NCBI RefSeq assembly: GCF_004770105.1
Contig: NZ_RQEY01000012.1
Span: 1-64,000, forward strand
Direction: 5' to 3'
DNA length: 64,000 nucleotides
Source: Leptospira andrefontaineae
GTDB lineage: Bacteria > Spirochaetota > Leptospiria > Leptospirales > Leptospiraceae
How positions within the stretch are numbered: the stretch's first letter is position 1; the number at the start of each line of letters is the position of its first letter. Shown one piece after another: positions 43,157 through 52,120 of this stretch. The notes under the pieces are model-generated. The model did no database searches. It was not told where the DNA came from and saw nothing but the letters and a program-made list of their open reading frames with translations. The position numbers and the translations under genes are program-made.

Positions 43157-44460
43157 GATCAACCACATAGGTAACACTTTAAACCAGTCACATGGGTTAC
43201 ACTTTTAGTAAGAAAGATTATAAGTGAGCTTCTCATATTTCAATACTTTTCCAGTATAAAGATCTAATATTCCAAGAACTGCATTCGTAAAATAGATACG
43301 ACAAAGACGATCCGATATCTCTTCGAAACCTACTATCTCACCAATCAATGGAGCACCGAAAAAAACTCTGTGAGGACCGTATTGAGAAAAACCGCTTTCA
43401 TAAACTTTCTCTGCTACTACATGTGTTGGATACGCAACCTCTTGAAGTTTGGAAGGAAAAAGTCTTGATGACTGAATGTAGACTGATGCTGGTGTTTGAT
43501 AACCTAAAGCTTCATGCGGTCGTATCTCGTTGTACTCTTTTTTGAATCTATCGAATGACTGTTGTTGTTCTTCTAAGGAAGCCCTAGGAGGAAGCGCTGT
43601 TTCTTGCTTCAATGTTCGGTGCATTCGTTCGTGCCGACCATTCTGCTGAGGTTTGCCAGGTTCTATTCTTTCCGGACGAATTCCAAGTTTTAACCACCAA
43701 ACGGATAATTTACTTAATCCTCCAATAGCTTTAGAAGCAAACGGACTTCCGTTATCCGTCTTAATCGCTAACGGTAATCCATATTCTTTAAATACACGTT
43801 CAAAAGCTTGTTTTACGCTTTCTGTATTGGTTTTCTTGAGGATCTGACAATCTAAGAGAAGCCTACTATTTGCATCAGTGATAGTTAACGGATCACAACG
43901 CATTCCATCGCCAACAGTAAAGTGTCCTTTGAAATCAGCACACCAAACATCGTTGGGAGTAATTGCATCGGAAAAAGGAAAAAGAGACTGTGGAGTTTTT
44001 TTCCTGCGAGGTTGTTGCCGAACTAAACCCTTCCTTTTAAGAATATTCCCAATCGTTGTTACACTCGGCCAAGACTTGACTCGATGGTATTTTACTTTTA
44101 ATCTCCATAGTAACTTTCGAGGTCCCCAAGAAGGATGCTCTTCCCGCATTCGAATAATTAGATCTACGATATGCTTCGGTGTTTCAAGTGGTTGAACTTT
44201 TGGAGCTCTTGACTTCTCTTTTAATCCGTCGATTCCTTCTTTTTCATATCGCTCCAGATACTTGTAGCCGGTTTTTCGGCTAATGCCAAATTCCTTACAA
44301 AGATCTGCGAAGATCCATTCTTCCCGCTTAAAAGCAGCAATAAATTTGATTCTTTCCTCGATCACAAGTGACTCCTTCCAAGGCATCTGGACACCTCCAA
44401 ATGCCTGAATATTATGTCACCTATGTGGGTTTCTGTATATGTTACCTATCTGCCTTGATC
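43157..44460 (-). mobile_element. IS481-family insertion sequence
   Basis: One transposase gene between imperfect inverted repeats: the left end around GATCAA...ATAGGTAACA (43,157-43,176) and the right end its inverse (44,441-44,460). Inner repeats GTCACATGGGTTACAC / GTGACATAATATTC extend the similarity. About 1.3 kb, size as usual for the family. Exact ends and target duplication could not be fixed. Confidence 0.82.
43205..44386 (-). CDS. IS481-family transposase
   Basis: A 393-residue DDE transposase. HTH region (LCKEFGISRKTGYKYLERYEKEGIDGLKEKSRAP), then the DDE core: NDVWCADFKGHF (D), LAIKTDNGSPFAS (D), GKPQQNGRHERMHRTLKQE (E), with a C-terminal RPHEALGYQTPASVY. The frame is complete, so the copy may be active. 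Confidence 0.95.
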   Translation of the reverse strand: MPWKESLVIEERIKFIAAFKREEWIFADLCKEFGISRKTGYKYLERYEKEGIDGLKEKSRAPKVQPLETPKHIVDLIIRMREEHPSWGPRKLLWRLKVKYHRVKSWPSVTTIGNILKRKGLVRQQPRRKKTPQSLFPFSDAITPNDVWCADFKGHFTVGDGMRCDPLTITDANSRLLLDCQILKKTNTESVKQAFERVFKEYGLPLAIKTDNGSPFASKAIGGLSKLSVWWLKLGIRPERIEPGKPQQNGRHERMHRTLKQETALPPRASLEEQQQSFDRFKKEYNEIRPHEALGYQTPASVYIQSSRLFPSKLQEVAYPTHVVAEKVYESGFSQYGPHRVFFGAPLIGEIVGFEEISDRLCRIYFTNAVLGILDLYTGKVLKYEKLTYNLSY

Positions 44461-44630
44461 ATACCTCTCCGTGAACATAGTCAAATAGCTAGCATTCAAA
44501 GCAAACTTACTCGAATAAACTAAACTTATACCCAAATATACCCCTATTTTACTAAAATTTGCTAAGAATTTCAATAAAAATCCAGTTGAAACTTCTACCT
44601 TTTCCCCGAATCTAATCTTACAGGACCAAA

Positions 44631-44897
44631 ATGGAAAAAGTAGTCAAAGGCGTTACTCTTCCCAAAGATAAAAAAGTTTCCTCTCTAAAAGAAGCCCGTT
44701 CGGAAATTATCAAACGAGCTTCTTCTTCACCCGGCTTAATTCATTCTCATAAACGGTCTTCAGATCGCGGAGTTATCGTTAGATCTGAATCCGTAGAAAG
44801 ATTTGTGAACAGGAAAGTTTCCAAATATATTATAGAACCGGAATCCGATTTTAGTTCTTGGTTTTTCTTAAGCTTACCTGAGTTGCCAAATGACTGA
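44631..44897 (+). CDS. Hypothetical small basic protein
   Basis: An 88-residue protein rich in Lys, Arg and Ser, with SVERFVNRKVSKYI in the middle. It overlaps the following gene by 8 bp, so the two form a small operon. No family recognised. Confidence 0.55.
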   Translation: MEKVVKGVTLPKDKKVSSLKEARSEIIKRASSSPGLIHSHKRSSDRGVIVRSESVERFVNRKVSKYIIEPESDFSSWFFLSLPELPND

Positions 44898-45276
44898 GCC
44901 TCCAAAAGATAATGGACCTATAAATTCTGATCTTTCTGCGTTTTTGCGAGCACATGAAATTAGTGTATTAGCGAAAAAAGATGTAGAATTAGAAAAATTA
45001 AAATTCGCTCAGTTCGAGGCGCAGGAAGAAACTAAAAGAATTGATATTGAACTTGCACACGAAGATAAAGCAGCTAATCGACGACATCGGCTTACTTTAA
45101 TCGGGCTAGGATTATTTGCTGCAGTATTAATATTTGCGGGATATCTAGTAATGCAAGGAAATCAAATGGGTTCGTACATCCTGACTGGCACATTAACGTA
45201 CGTAGCTGGGCTCCTTTCTGCTAAACCATTTAAAAACTATATGTCATCCGATAATTTTGATGAAGACTCGGACTAA
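44890..45276 (+). CDS. Hypothetical membrane protein with helical stalk
   Basis: A 128-residue protein: a charged coiled stretch (about 25-60, DVELEKLKFAQFEAQEETKRI), then two hydrophobic helices (TLIGLGLFAAVLIFAGYLV and SYILTGTLTYVAGLLSA). Resembles small DUF2335-type proteins in plan only. Paired with the preceding gene. Confidence 0.6.
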   Translation: MTEPPKDNGPINSDLSAFLRAHEISVLAKKDVELEKLKFAQFEAQEETKRIDIELAHEDKAANRRHRLTLIGLGLFAAVLIFAGYLVMQGNQMGSYILTGTLTYVAGLLSAKPFKNYMSSDNFDEDSD

Positions 45277-45286
45277 AATATAATCT

Positions 45287-45547
45287 TTATTGAATCTTCC
45301 CAATTGCCCCAGGCACATTTAAAAAGAACCGTTTCGAAGAATTATTCGGTATTCCCATTGTGCTTATTTCGTTCCCACTGTCGATAATTACTATCTTTGA
45401 AGTGTCTACCCCTTGCAGGTGTAATTCCGAAATTCTATTTACTACTCCCTCTAATGTGTACAATTCGGATTCATTTGGAATTCTATTATTTTCCAGTATA
45501 GATTCATACCGAATAAAGAAAAGAGGTTGAGAATCCTTTGTAGACAT
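45287..45547 (-). CDS. Hypothetical protein
   Basis: Start set at ATG 45547 (MSTKDSQPLFF), since a TTG extension overlaps the upstream frame by 58 bp. An 86-residue product, no family recognised. Same direction as the next gene; may be part of the prophage or its flank. Confidence 0.45.
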   Translation of the reverse strand: MSTKDSQPLFFIRYESILENNRIPNESELYTLEGVVNRISELHLQGVDTSKIVIIDSGNEISTMGIPNNSSKRFFLNVPGAIGKIQ

Positions 45548-45564
45548 TAGTTTTTCAGACTCAC

Positions 45565-46065
45565 TTAATTCAATCTGTCTATGCTTACCTTCAAATCTGA
45601 AGGACAAGTAGCGTAAATCCAAGAAATTAAAAACCCATCCCGAATTGAATAACGATAACCAGTACCAATTCGTTCTATGAGGCTATCTTCATTCATCTTA
45701 CCTAAGAAAGGTGTTCCATGTAAATCCTTGATAATTATCAATCTGTCAATTTCTGGTTTATTTGGGAAAGAAATCAATCCATCTCGAATATTCTCTATAT
45801 ATGCAAAATGTGTAATTTGACTTTCCAATTTTGAATATATATAATTGGAATCAGACGCTTTTATTAAACCTTCAGAATCGATTTTACCTATGAAATAGGT
45901 TCCAGATGGTTCTAAAAAGATAATTGGAGTATCTTTTCTTGGAACATTATTAGCCGAAAAATTCTGCCAAGGGATTTTCCAATTTGGTACCGTTTTTCTA
46001 TTTTCGTTAGCGTCCAAAATGATCGACCGCATTCTTGCCTCTATTGTCAAATTGAAAATAGACAT
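45565..46065 (-). CDS. Hypothetical protein with repeat motif
   Basis: A 166-residue protein. Two similar segments, TYFIGKIDSEGLIKASDSNYIYS (about 54-76) and TPFLGKMNEDSLIERIGTGYRYS (about 113-135), indicate an internal repeat. No family recognised. Uncertain whether chromosomal or phage. Confidence 0.5.
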   Translation of the reverse strand: MSIFNLTIEARMRSIILDANENRKTVPNWKIPWQNFSANNVPRKDTPIIFLEPSGTYFIGKIDSEGLIKASDSNYIYSKLESQITHFAYIENIRDGLISFPNKPEIDRLIIIKDLHGTPFLGKMNEDSLIERIGTGYRYSIRDGFLISWIYATCPSDLKVSIDRLN

Positions 46066-46301
46066 GAAGTTTCGTAATTAAAAATATACGTGTTAATAGC
46101 AACTAGTTAGCCAACTTATTATAGAGCAAGCGCCTATAGCACATCTCGCATAATCCCCTTAGACGACTAAGGTATATATCCAAAATATAATATAGATCAT
46201 AAAATTGTCACAGATCGAACAAATCTAAATGGACAAAAAGAAATAAAAGGCTATATTGACACCTAACAATAATTATGTGAAACATAACGACAAGGTGTTA
46301 A

Positions 46302-46985
46302 ATGAAATACAAAAATGCGTCTTTGAGTGCCGAAGAGACCAGAAGATTTAAAATACTTAACCGAGTGCGAGAGTCGAAAGGGATGCCCGAGTTCGAGCCA
46401 GAAGAATATAAACAAATTGTAAATTTATTCAGCGATAAGAACGGAAATTTATCAGGCGCTTTATTAAAAGTTTATGAAGTCGCTTATATAAAGTATGGGT
46501 ATCGGCTCTCGAGTATGAAGATACCATGCAAAAAATGCAAAGAGAAAAAAGGATTTAGATTATTCAGGTATATAAAGAATACGGGAGAATTCTTCGATAC
46601 TTGTCGCGATTGTAACCCATCTCAGCACTCAGGGTTTTATTACGTTGATAGACGACGTAAGCTAAAACTTTTAAAAAGACCTACCCCGAGAATGTCCTTT
46701 AAACAATATAGAAAAGAAAAATTAAAATACAAAGATTCCGCTAATCGATTCCACCCAAGACAAAAAGACTCCATTCAAAGAATGGTTCAGGTGTTTGGAC
46801 GGAAAATATTTAGTAAGGAAAAGCCATGTAAAGACTGTGGTAATTTTTTCCCGCTCTATATGTTCCCTGCAAACTTTAATTCTACATATATTTGTAATCG
46901 TTGTCGAGGGTGCGAATCAAGGAGAATAGCAAAGTATATTCGCAACCGTATAGAAAAAGGAAACTCTGCCAAAAAAAGAAAATGA
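46302..46985 (+). CDS. Double zinc-finger protein
   Basis: A 227-residue basic protein with two C-x2-C...C-x2-C units: CKKCKEKKGFRLF...CRDC (about 75-100) and CKDCGNFFPLYMF...CNRC (about 177-203). Between them is a Lys/Arg-rich linker. Looks like a nucleic-acid-binding zinc protein, perhaps HNH-like, but no His catalytic motif is seen. First gene of the phage-like region. Confidence 0.6.
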   Translation: MKYKNASLSAEETRRFKILNRVRESKGMPEFEPEEYKQIVNLFSDKNGNLSGALLKVYEVAYIKYGYRLSSMKIPCKKCKEKKGFRLFRYIKNTGEFFDTCRDCNPSQHSGFYYVDRRRKLKLLKRPTPRMSFKQYRKEKLKYKDSANRFHPRQKDSIQRMVQVFGRKIFSKEKPCKDCGNFFPLYMFPANFNSTYICNRCRGCESRRIAKYIRNRIEKGNSAKKRK

Positions 46986-46999
46986 AAATGTGATTTTGG

Positions 47000-47326
47000 T
47001 TAGAGTAAAAGTATAGCTCCAAAGATTAGAGTCGTTAATATCCCATACGAAAAAATTGTAAAGTTCTCTTGAAAATTATTCGGGCGATTCCTTTTTGCAT
47101 ATTCAGTATTGTTTAGAGCGACGTCTTGAATGTATTCTAGACACTCACGATTATTCTTTTCTATCGATCTTATCCCCTTTACTGAAATTGCTTTTGAATC
47201 TGGTATATTTTTCGGAAGATAAATCGGTTCTTTGCAATGCTTATTAGGCTCATAGGGGATAAGATTGAGGGTATTGGAAACGCAATTACAAAGTATTAAG
47301 GAAAAAATGAAGTAAATAAACTTCAC
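47000..47326 (-). CDS. Lipoprotein with C-terminal membrane helix, possible one-piece spanin
   Basis: A 108-residue protein with a lipoprotein signal (FIFSLILCNC) and a C-terminal hydrophobic helix (FSYGILTTLIFGAILLL) separated by about 70 polar residues. An outer-membrane lipid anchor plus an inner-membrane helix is the layout of unimolecular spanins, such as phage T1 gp11, which fuse the two membranes at lysis. Position in the lysis module supports this. Function is inferred from layout only. Confidence 0.6.
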   Translation of the reverse strand: MKFIYFIFSLILCNCVSNTLNLIPYEPNKHCKEPIYLPKNIPDSKAISVKGIRSIEKNNRECLEYIQDVALNNTEYAKRNRPNNFQENFTIFSYGILTTLIFGAILLL

Positions 47327-47330
47327 TACC

Positions 47331-47516
47331 CTAATCCTCTGTAAAATGAATTGGATCTCTAATTATACCTGAAGATTTGCATTCTTGAGACTGCAACAGA
47401 GCCGCATTCATGCAGCCGCTAGTGTAACTCAAAAGAAGGGCTACTACAAAAAGTAGAATCTTCCAGTTACCTTTTATCCAAGTAACGATTTTGTTTAATA
47501 ACGAAATTTGATCCAT
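47331..47516 (-). CDS. Small lysis-module membrane protein
   Basis: A 61-residue protein with a single helix (KILLFVVALLLSYTSGC) and Cys34 at its end, so membrane-anchored or lipid-modified. Between holin-like and lipoprotein genes. Could be an accessory holin or spanin piece. Confidence 0.6.
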   Translation of the reverse strand: MDQISLLNKIVTWIKGNWKILLFVVALLLSYTSGCMNAALLQSQECKSSGIIRDPIHFTED

Positions 47517-47539
47517 TTAAACTCCTAAAAATCGAATTC

Positions 47540-47908
47540 CTACTCTACCGATGGTGGATTTTGTCCAACACCGTTGCCTCGTATTTTTGAAATGAAATCT
47601 CCGAGCGCTTTAATTATCTCTGAAAGTTTGTACCAAGACATTAATGTCAGTCCGAAGATTGTAAGGATTGCATGTAGTTTTATACCTCCGAAACCTTCCG
47701 ATACAGAGGCTTCGGGAAAAGCTTGCAAAACGTAAAACCCGTATAACGAAATAGCAAGGCCTAGGAAAAATGTTTTGTTTGAATGCCGCCAAGGGTCTTT
47801 AGAGACTACAATAGAATTACTGAGTATTGATCTTAGATCTTTTGCATTGTCCGACTCCGGAGGCATTTCTAAAAGATCTACAGCTTTAATGGGTGATTTA
47901 GTTTTCAT
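47540..47908 (-). CDS. Holin-like membrane protein
   Basis: A 122-residue protein with two helices (TFFLGLAISLYGFYVLQAF and KLHAILTIFGLTLMSWYKL), a charged tail and a start overlapping the lysin stop by one base (TAATG). Two-helix holin plan, next to a lysin. Function inferred. Confidence 0.7.
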   Translation of the reverse strand: MKTKSPIKAVDLLEMPPESDNAKDLRSILSNSIVVSKDPWRHSNKTFFLGLAISLYGFYVLQAFPEASVSEGFGGIKLHAILTIFGLTLMSWYKLSEIIKALGDFISKIRGNGVGQNPPSVE

Positions 47909-48552
47909 TATATGCCTAAAATTCTTTTCGCAACGTCTTGGTTGTGAACGACATATACGAATCCCTTAAACAAAGGATTCTCATTACGAGAAACTTTCTC
48001 TGCAAACTGCATGTGAGAAATAAAATCCAACCACTCAGAGTCTATCCAAGTGGCTTTAGTGACAGTGCAGCCTAATGAAGACTGACCAACGAAGTCCTTA
48101 TCAACTCCTTGCGCGTGTATATTAATAGCGAAGCGACCAGTATACACTGGATCTTTTTCGTCCCAAACGTGATCTGAGTTTGCATCCCTTCTTACTATGA
48201 TATCAGATGCTTGATTGAAAGCTACATGACCACGATGCGTTCCGATCTTCATACGATAGATACCGGGCTCTACTCGTGCTTCACCTTTGGAAATGCCGTA
48301 ATCTTCTAAAACTTCTTCGGATACATTACCGGGGTCCATCGTAACTACACGGAAATCGAATGAGTCTCCCCCTTTGTCTACATTGAACAATAAATCATTA
48401 AATCGATCGAAAGTATCATCGTTCAAAGTTACGAATCCATTCTTAATTGAAATCCCTCGCTGTCCGATTAAAACTGCTTCTTTATCGTATTTGATTCCGT
48501 AAAGATTTGTACTTTCTTCCTTTAGAGTTTTTAGAAAGGCTTTGTGATCCAT
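47908..48552 (-). CDS. Endolysin-like L,D-transpeptidase-fold protein
   Basis: A 214-residue protein. The C-terminal half has an NIHAQGVDKDFVGQSSLGCTV motif, with His146 and Cys162 spaced as in the HX14-17SxGC motif of L,D-transpeptidases. The upstream VEPGIYRMKIGTHRGHVAF also fits. No signal peptide, so it would need the holin to reach the wall. Role as lysin is inferred from the neighbours. Confidence 0.72.
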   Translation of the reverse strand: MDHKAFLKTLKEESTNLYGIKYDKEAVLIGQRGISIKNGFVTLNDDTFDRFNDLLFNVDKGGDSFDFRVVTMDPGNVSEEVLEDYGISKGEARVEPGIYRMKIGTHRGHVAFNQASDIIVRRDANSDHVWDEKDPVYTGRFAINIHAQGVDKDFVGQSSLGCTVTKATWIDSEWLDFISHMQFAEKVSRNENPLFKGFVYVVHNQDVAKRILGI

Positions 48553-48598
48553 GCTATCTAAATGATTGCATGGACTTGAGATTATCGGTGAGAACGGA

Positions 48599-49537
48599 TT
48601 AACCGAGGGAACCTAAATGTATTTGAGAATAGCGATGCTTGCTACGCTTCCACCATTCTTTTAGTTCGTTAGTCATTTGATTTATTCTAGCTCCAAAAAG
48701 AGCGGATGTTGCGCTCATTGAAGTCCCTAAGCTTTCTGAAATGACTCCAACGGAAATCGAATAGTTAGAAACACCTCCGATAACTCCTTCTCCGAAGCTA
48801 GACATTACGGAAATACAAAATAGTTTAAGAATTTGCTCTTTTAATTCGGCTGGGACACGCGAAGCGTGATCGTATCCGGTTGTGTAATCGATTCTATATG
48901 CTCCGGGAAGGGAATTCATACCTTGAAGCCCGCGCCATGCTTGGATACCTGTGATAGATGGAGCTAAATTTGACCATGGTACTTTCGTAAAAACGGCGCG
49001 TAAAATTCCGGTTTTATAATTTGGAACAGCGCGATCTTTTAGATCGATTAACGTTGATCCCGTCCAAGGAAATGTCAGATCCCATTTATGAAGTCTGCAA
49101 AGAGGTTTCTTTCGTAATTTAACTTGGAAAGAGTTCGATTTTGTAGAATCGTAATCATATAAATCATCCCATTCGGAATAAGATTCAGTTTCTCCGGTTG
49201 GGTTAAGATCATATCTTCCCTTTTCGCTAGGTAGAGGGCGGTGCCGCCATAGCCTGGGATAGATGTCCCATTCAATTTCTTGCGCGAATGCCCTAACGGT
49301 TTGGTCGATCCAGTTTTTTAATTGGAAATCTTCAATTTGGGATCCCCTCGTTGAGATAAGGGGTTCGTTTCCAAAAAACATTATTCTTCGAAATTCATCC
49401 GGATGGATTAAACAACCCCATTCTGGAAGAAGAGTATTTTGATCTCTGGCTCTTTCTGGATATACTCTTAGAGCTAAATCATGATATTTATAATCCTCGG
49501 ATTGGTTGTTTAAATCGCCGGAAAAGCCGAAGGCCAT
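48599..49537 (-). CDS. Phage head-tail adaptor-like protein
   Basis: A 312-residue protein. The C-terminal half shows YRIDYTTGYDHASRVPAELKEQILKL followed by helices and GVSNYSISVGVISESLG, the pattern of HK97 gp6-like head-tail adaptors. The N-terminal half is unlike known families. Placement downstream of the tail genes is unusual for an adaptor. Confidence 0.6.
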   Translation of the reverse strand: MAFGFSGDLNNQSEDYKYHDLALRVYPERARDQNTLLPEWGCLIHPDEFRRIMFFGNEPLISTRGSQIEDFQLKNWIDQTVRAFAQEIEWDIYPRLWRHRPLPSEKGRYDLNPTGETESYSEWDDLYDYDSTKSNSFQVKLRKKPLCRLHKWDLTFPWTGSTLIDLKDRAVPNYKTGILRAVFTKVPWSNLAPSITGIQAWRGLQGMNSLPGAYRIDYTTGYDHASRVPAELKEQILKLFCISVMSSFGEGVIGGVSNYSISVGVISESLGTSMSATSALFGARINQMTNELKEWWKRSKHRYSQIHLGSLG

Positions 49538-49555
49538 CCCGCAGTGTATGATTTA

Positions 49556-50038
49556 TTAAATAATCGGATGGCTTATTTCAGATTTTGCGAATTCTAAATG
49601 GTCTATAGGAAGTGAGTAAAATTTTCCGGATGTAAATTCGCAAATTATCGTTTTACCATCCGCAGCGATCTCTTTTACTCTAGCAAGCATCCCACCTACG
49701 TTTACTTTTCCCGTCGCATAAACACGCATTATCATGCCAGGCTTTGGAAATTTTGGACTGGAACCGTAGGATCTTCGTTGTTCCCTTGCTTCTTTTTCAA
49801 ATTGTAGGTGACGATCAGTCATTTCTTTTATTTGAGCTTCTACTTTAGGATCTTTCTTTACGTTATGCTGAATTCTATTTCGTTCTTGCTTCGCTTGTTG
49901 GATCTTTTTTTCTCTCGGTGAATGTATATCCTGCCCCGGTTTTACCCAATGCGTTATATTTCTCCCTAAAGAATCTGGAATTTTTTTGGCTATTAAACCT
50001 GCGTGAGAAGCTGTGCCTTTTTGAGTGGTCGAATTCAT
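49556..50038 (-). CDS. Hypothetical phage protein
   Basis: A 160-residue protein: helical charged N-terminal two thirds (KKIQQAKQERNRIQHNVKK...) and a C-terminal beta domain (GMIMRVYATGKVNVGGMLARVKEIAADGK). No family recognised. Overlaps the upstream gene by 4 bp. Confidence 0.6.
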   Translation of the reverse strand: MNSTTQKGTASHAGLIAKKIPDSLGRNITHWVKPGQDIHSPREKKIQQAKQERNRIQHNVKKDPKVEAQIKEMTDRHLQFEKEAREQRRSYGSSPKFPKPGMIMRVYATGKVNVGGMLARVKEIAADGKTIICEFTSGKFYSLPIDHLEFAKSEISHPII

Positions 50039-50331
50039 GCGATAGTTGTCGCTGGAATAAAGAAGCCTGTTACTTCAAGTATTCCAGAAAAGGAGGCTTC
50101 TTCCAAACATAGTGGGAAAAGAAATTGAATAGGACCTGTTCCGTTTTTAGTGAAGGGGCGAAATTTAGGATCTTGGTTTAAGGTACTTCCTAGAATTGTC
50201 CAAGCCCCAGTTGCGTGAATTGCAGTGATGAAATAAAGCTTCTTAGGGTCGTTTAATTCTACTGATCCCGGAATATTAAATTGATTTTGGAGTTGGAGTC
50301 TTGCTAAGTCCTGAAATGTTAACGACTTCAT
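50035..50331 (-). CDS. Hypothetical phage structural protein
   Basis: A 98-residue beta-rich protein, with KKLYFITAIHATGAWTILG and a Gly/Thr-rich end. No family recognised; could decorate the capsid. 146 bp separate it from the divergent portal gene, where promoters for both must lie. Confidence 0.55.
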   Translation of the reverse strand: MKSLTFQDLARLQLQNQFNIPGSVELNDPKKLYFITAIHATGAWTILGSTLNQDPKFRPFTKNGTGPIQFLFPLCLEEASFSGILEVTGFFIPATTIA

Positions 50332-50477
50332 TATTTAGAAGTCTATGCAATGAATGAATATCGGAATAAAAGGTAAACGTCTCCTTTTCCGATTATCTTT
50401 AAGATCAAGCTGGTTTTTCCCTGCGGAAAAATTCGGAAAAAATCACTGATACGAAAAAATCTAGAAATACTCCAAGA

Positions 50478-52115
50478 ATGGGGAATCTAGGATCAGGAAG
50501 GCCACGGGGAAAAGATTATCAAAAGAATTTAGAAAAACGAATTCGTCTTTCTAAATCAAAACAAGTAACCCAAGATAACACGATCAATGCGAATGTAATA
50601 AATGAAAGGTTACTTCACTTAGCTAAATCGTTCTTTAATACAGTAAATTCCCAATCAGTTGCGGGGAGACTTTCTAAAAACCCCACTTACACTTACCAGC
50701 AATATCAAAATATCCGAGATGGAGTTCTGCTACGCCCAATCTGGCGAGTTCCCTACGAAATTTTACGCAATGCTTCATACGGCACTTCAATCATTTCCGC
50801 TATCCATACGGTTCGCGTGGATGGCCTTTCAAGATTCGCTCGTATCTCGAAGAAAGAAGGTCTTTGGTTCCGCATGGAAGAAGAAGACGAGGAAGTTACT
50901 GAAGAGATAGAACTTCGAAAGAAAGCCTGTGGTAAGTTCTTCGAGAAAATGGGTGATCTCGTCGATGGTTGGCAGAATCGCGATCATTTCTTTCCCGTTT
51001 TCGAAATGATGATTCGAGATACTCTCACATTAGATTCTATTTCATTTTGGTTAATTAGAAATGCTCTAGGAAAATTAATCGAGGTTCGATATTTAGATCC
51101 CGCTACGATATTCCCTGTAGATCCTAAAATTGGATATAGGGGCGATAAATCTATCGCATACGTTCAGATGATAGATAACACTGTCGTCGAATCGTTTTCC
51201 GCTTCGGAAATTGTTTGGAATCATAAAAATCATTTATCCGATGTTCAAATGCGTGGGTTCGGTTTTTCCCCGCTTGAAGCCTGCATACTAGATTTAACAG
51301 GAGTAATTAATACATTAAAATTTAATAGAGATAGGTTCACAAGGCAACCACCGGCGGGTTTCTTATCTGTTCTTGGAGATTTATCTCCGGAAACGATAGA
51401 ATCTTTAGAACTGCAATGGCAAGAAATGATCTCCGGAATGGATGATTCTCATAAAATCCCAATTCTTGGGACTTCTGCCGGAGAAGTTTCTTGGACTCCA
51501 TTAAATCTTCCGAACGATATGGTCTTCAAAGACTTTATACAATGGTTAGTGTCCTTTGTTCTCATGGGTCATGGAATGGATTCAGCAGAAGTCGGATTGC
51601 ATTTAATAAATTCCCCTGCAATGTCCGAAGCAAATCCGAGAGATAAGATTAAAATTTCTATAACAAGATCTGAAAAAGCACTACTTACTTCATTCGAGCA
51701 TACTCTTGGACAAATAAAGGATTTCAGAAACGAAGATTTCCCCGGGATAGTTGTAGAATTCGTGGGCAAAGATCCGGAAGATGAAAAAGATAAAATCGCT
51801 AAATGGAAAGAAGAAGTAACGAATATTAAACTAATCGACGAGATTAGAAGGGCAAACGATCTGCCTCTGATCGGTGACACTTTAGTCGATCTATATGGAG
51901 TCGATCCTGAACAATATAAAATGTCTGGGGCTTTAATTCTAAATCCTACTTACCAACAGTATTTTGGACAAATCCAAGCCCAAGGTGGACAAGTTTTAAG
52001 CTCGGGAAAGCAAGGCTTTGAAGAGGACGAAGACTATCAAAATCCTGAAAATGATAGTTATAATTCACCCGAGGAAGATTTCAATATGGAACCAGACTAC
52101 GATTTAACGTTTTAA
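50478..52115 (+). CDS. Phage portal protein
   Basis: A 545-residue protein with the portal pattern: RPIWRVPYEILRNASYGTSIISAIHTVRVDG, DTLTLDSISFWLIRN, EVRYLDPATIFPVDP, SEIVWNHKNHLSDVQMRGFGFSPLEACILDL, FNRDRFTRQPPAGFLSVLG, VSFVLMGHGMDSAEVGL and an acidic tail. The portal is the dodecameric gate for DNA. It lies alone on the plus strand within a minus-strand cluster. Confidence 0.9.
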   Translation: MGNLGSGRPRGKDYQKNLEKRIRLSKSKQVTQDNTINANVINERLLHLAKSFFNTVNSQSVAGRLSKNPTYTYQQYQNIRDGVLLRPIWRVPYEILRNASYGTSIISAIHTVRVDGLSRFARISKKEGLWFRMEEEDEEVTEEIELRKKACGKFFEKMGDLVDGWQNRDHFFPVFEMMIRDTLTLDSISFWLIRNALGKLIEVRYLDPATIFPVDPKIGYRGDKSIAYVQMIDNTVVESFSASEIVWNHKNHLSDVQMRGFGFSPLEACILDLTGVINTLKFNRDRFTRQPPAGFLSVLGDLSPETIESLELQWQEMISGMDDSHKIPILGTSAGEVSWTPLNLPNDMVFKDFIQWLVSFVLMGHGMDSAEVGLHLINSPAMSEANPRDKIKISITRSEKALLTSFEHTLGQIKDFRNEDFPGIVVEFVGKDPEDEKDKIAKWKEEVTNIKLIDEIRRANDLPLIGDTLVDLYGVDPEQYKMSGALILNPTYQQYFGQIQAQGGQVLSSGKQGFEEDEDYQNPENDSYNSPEEDFNMEPDYDLTF

Positions 52116-52120
52116 TTTTG

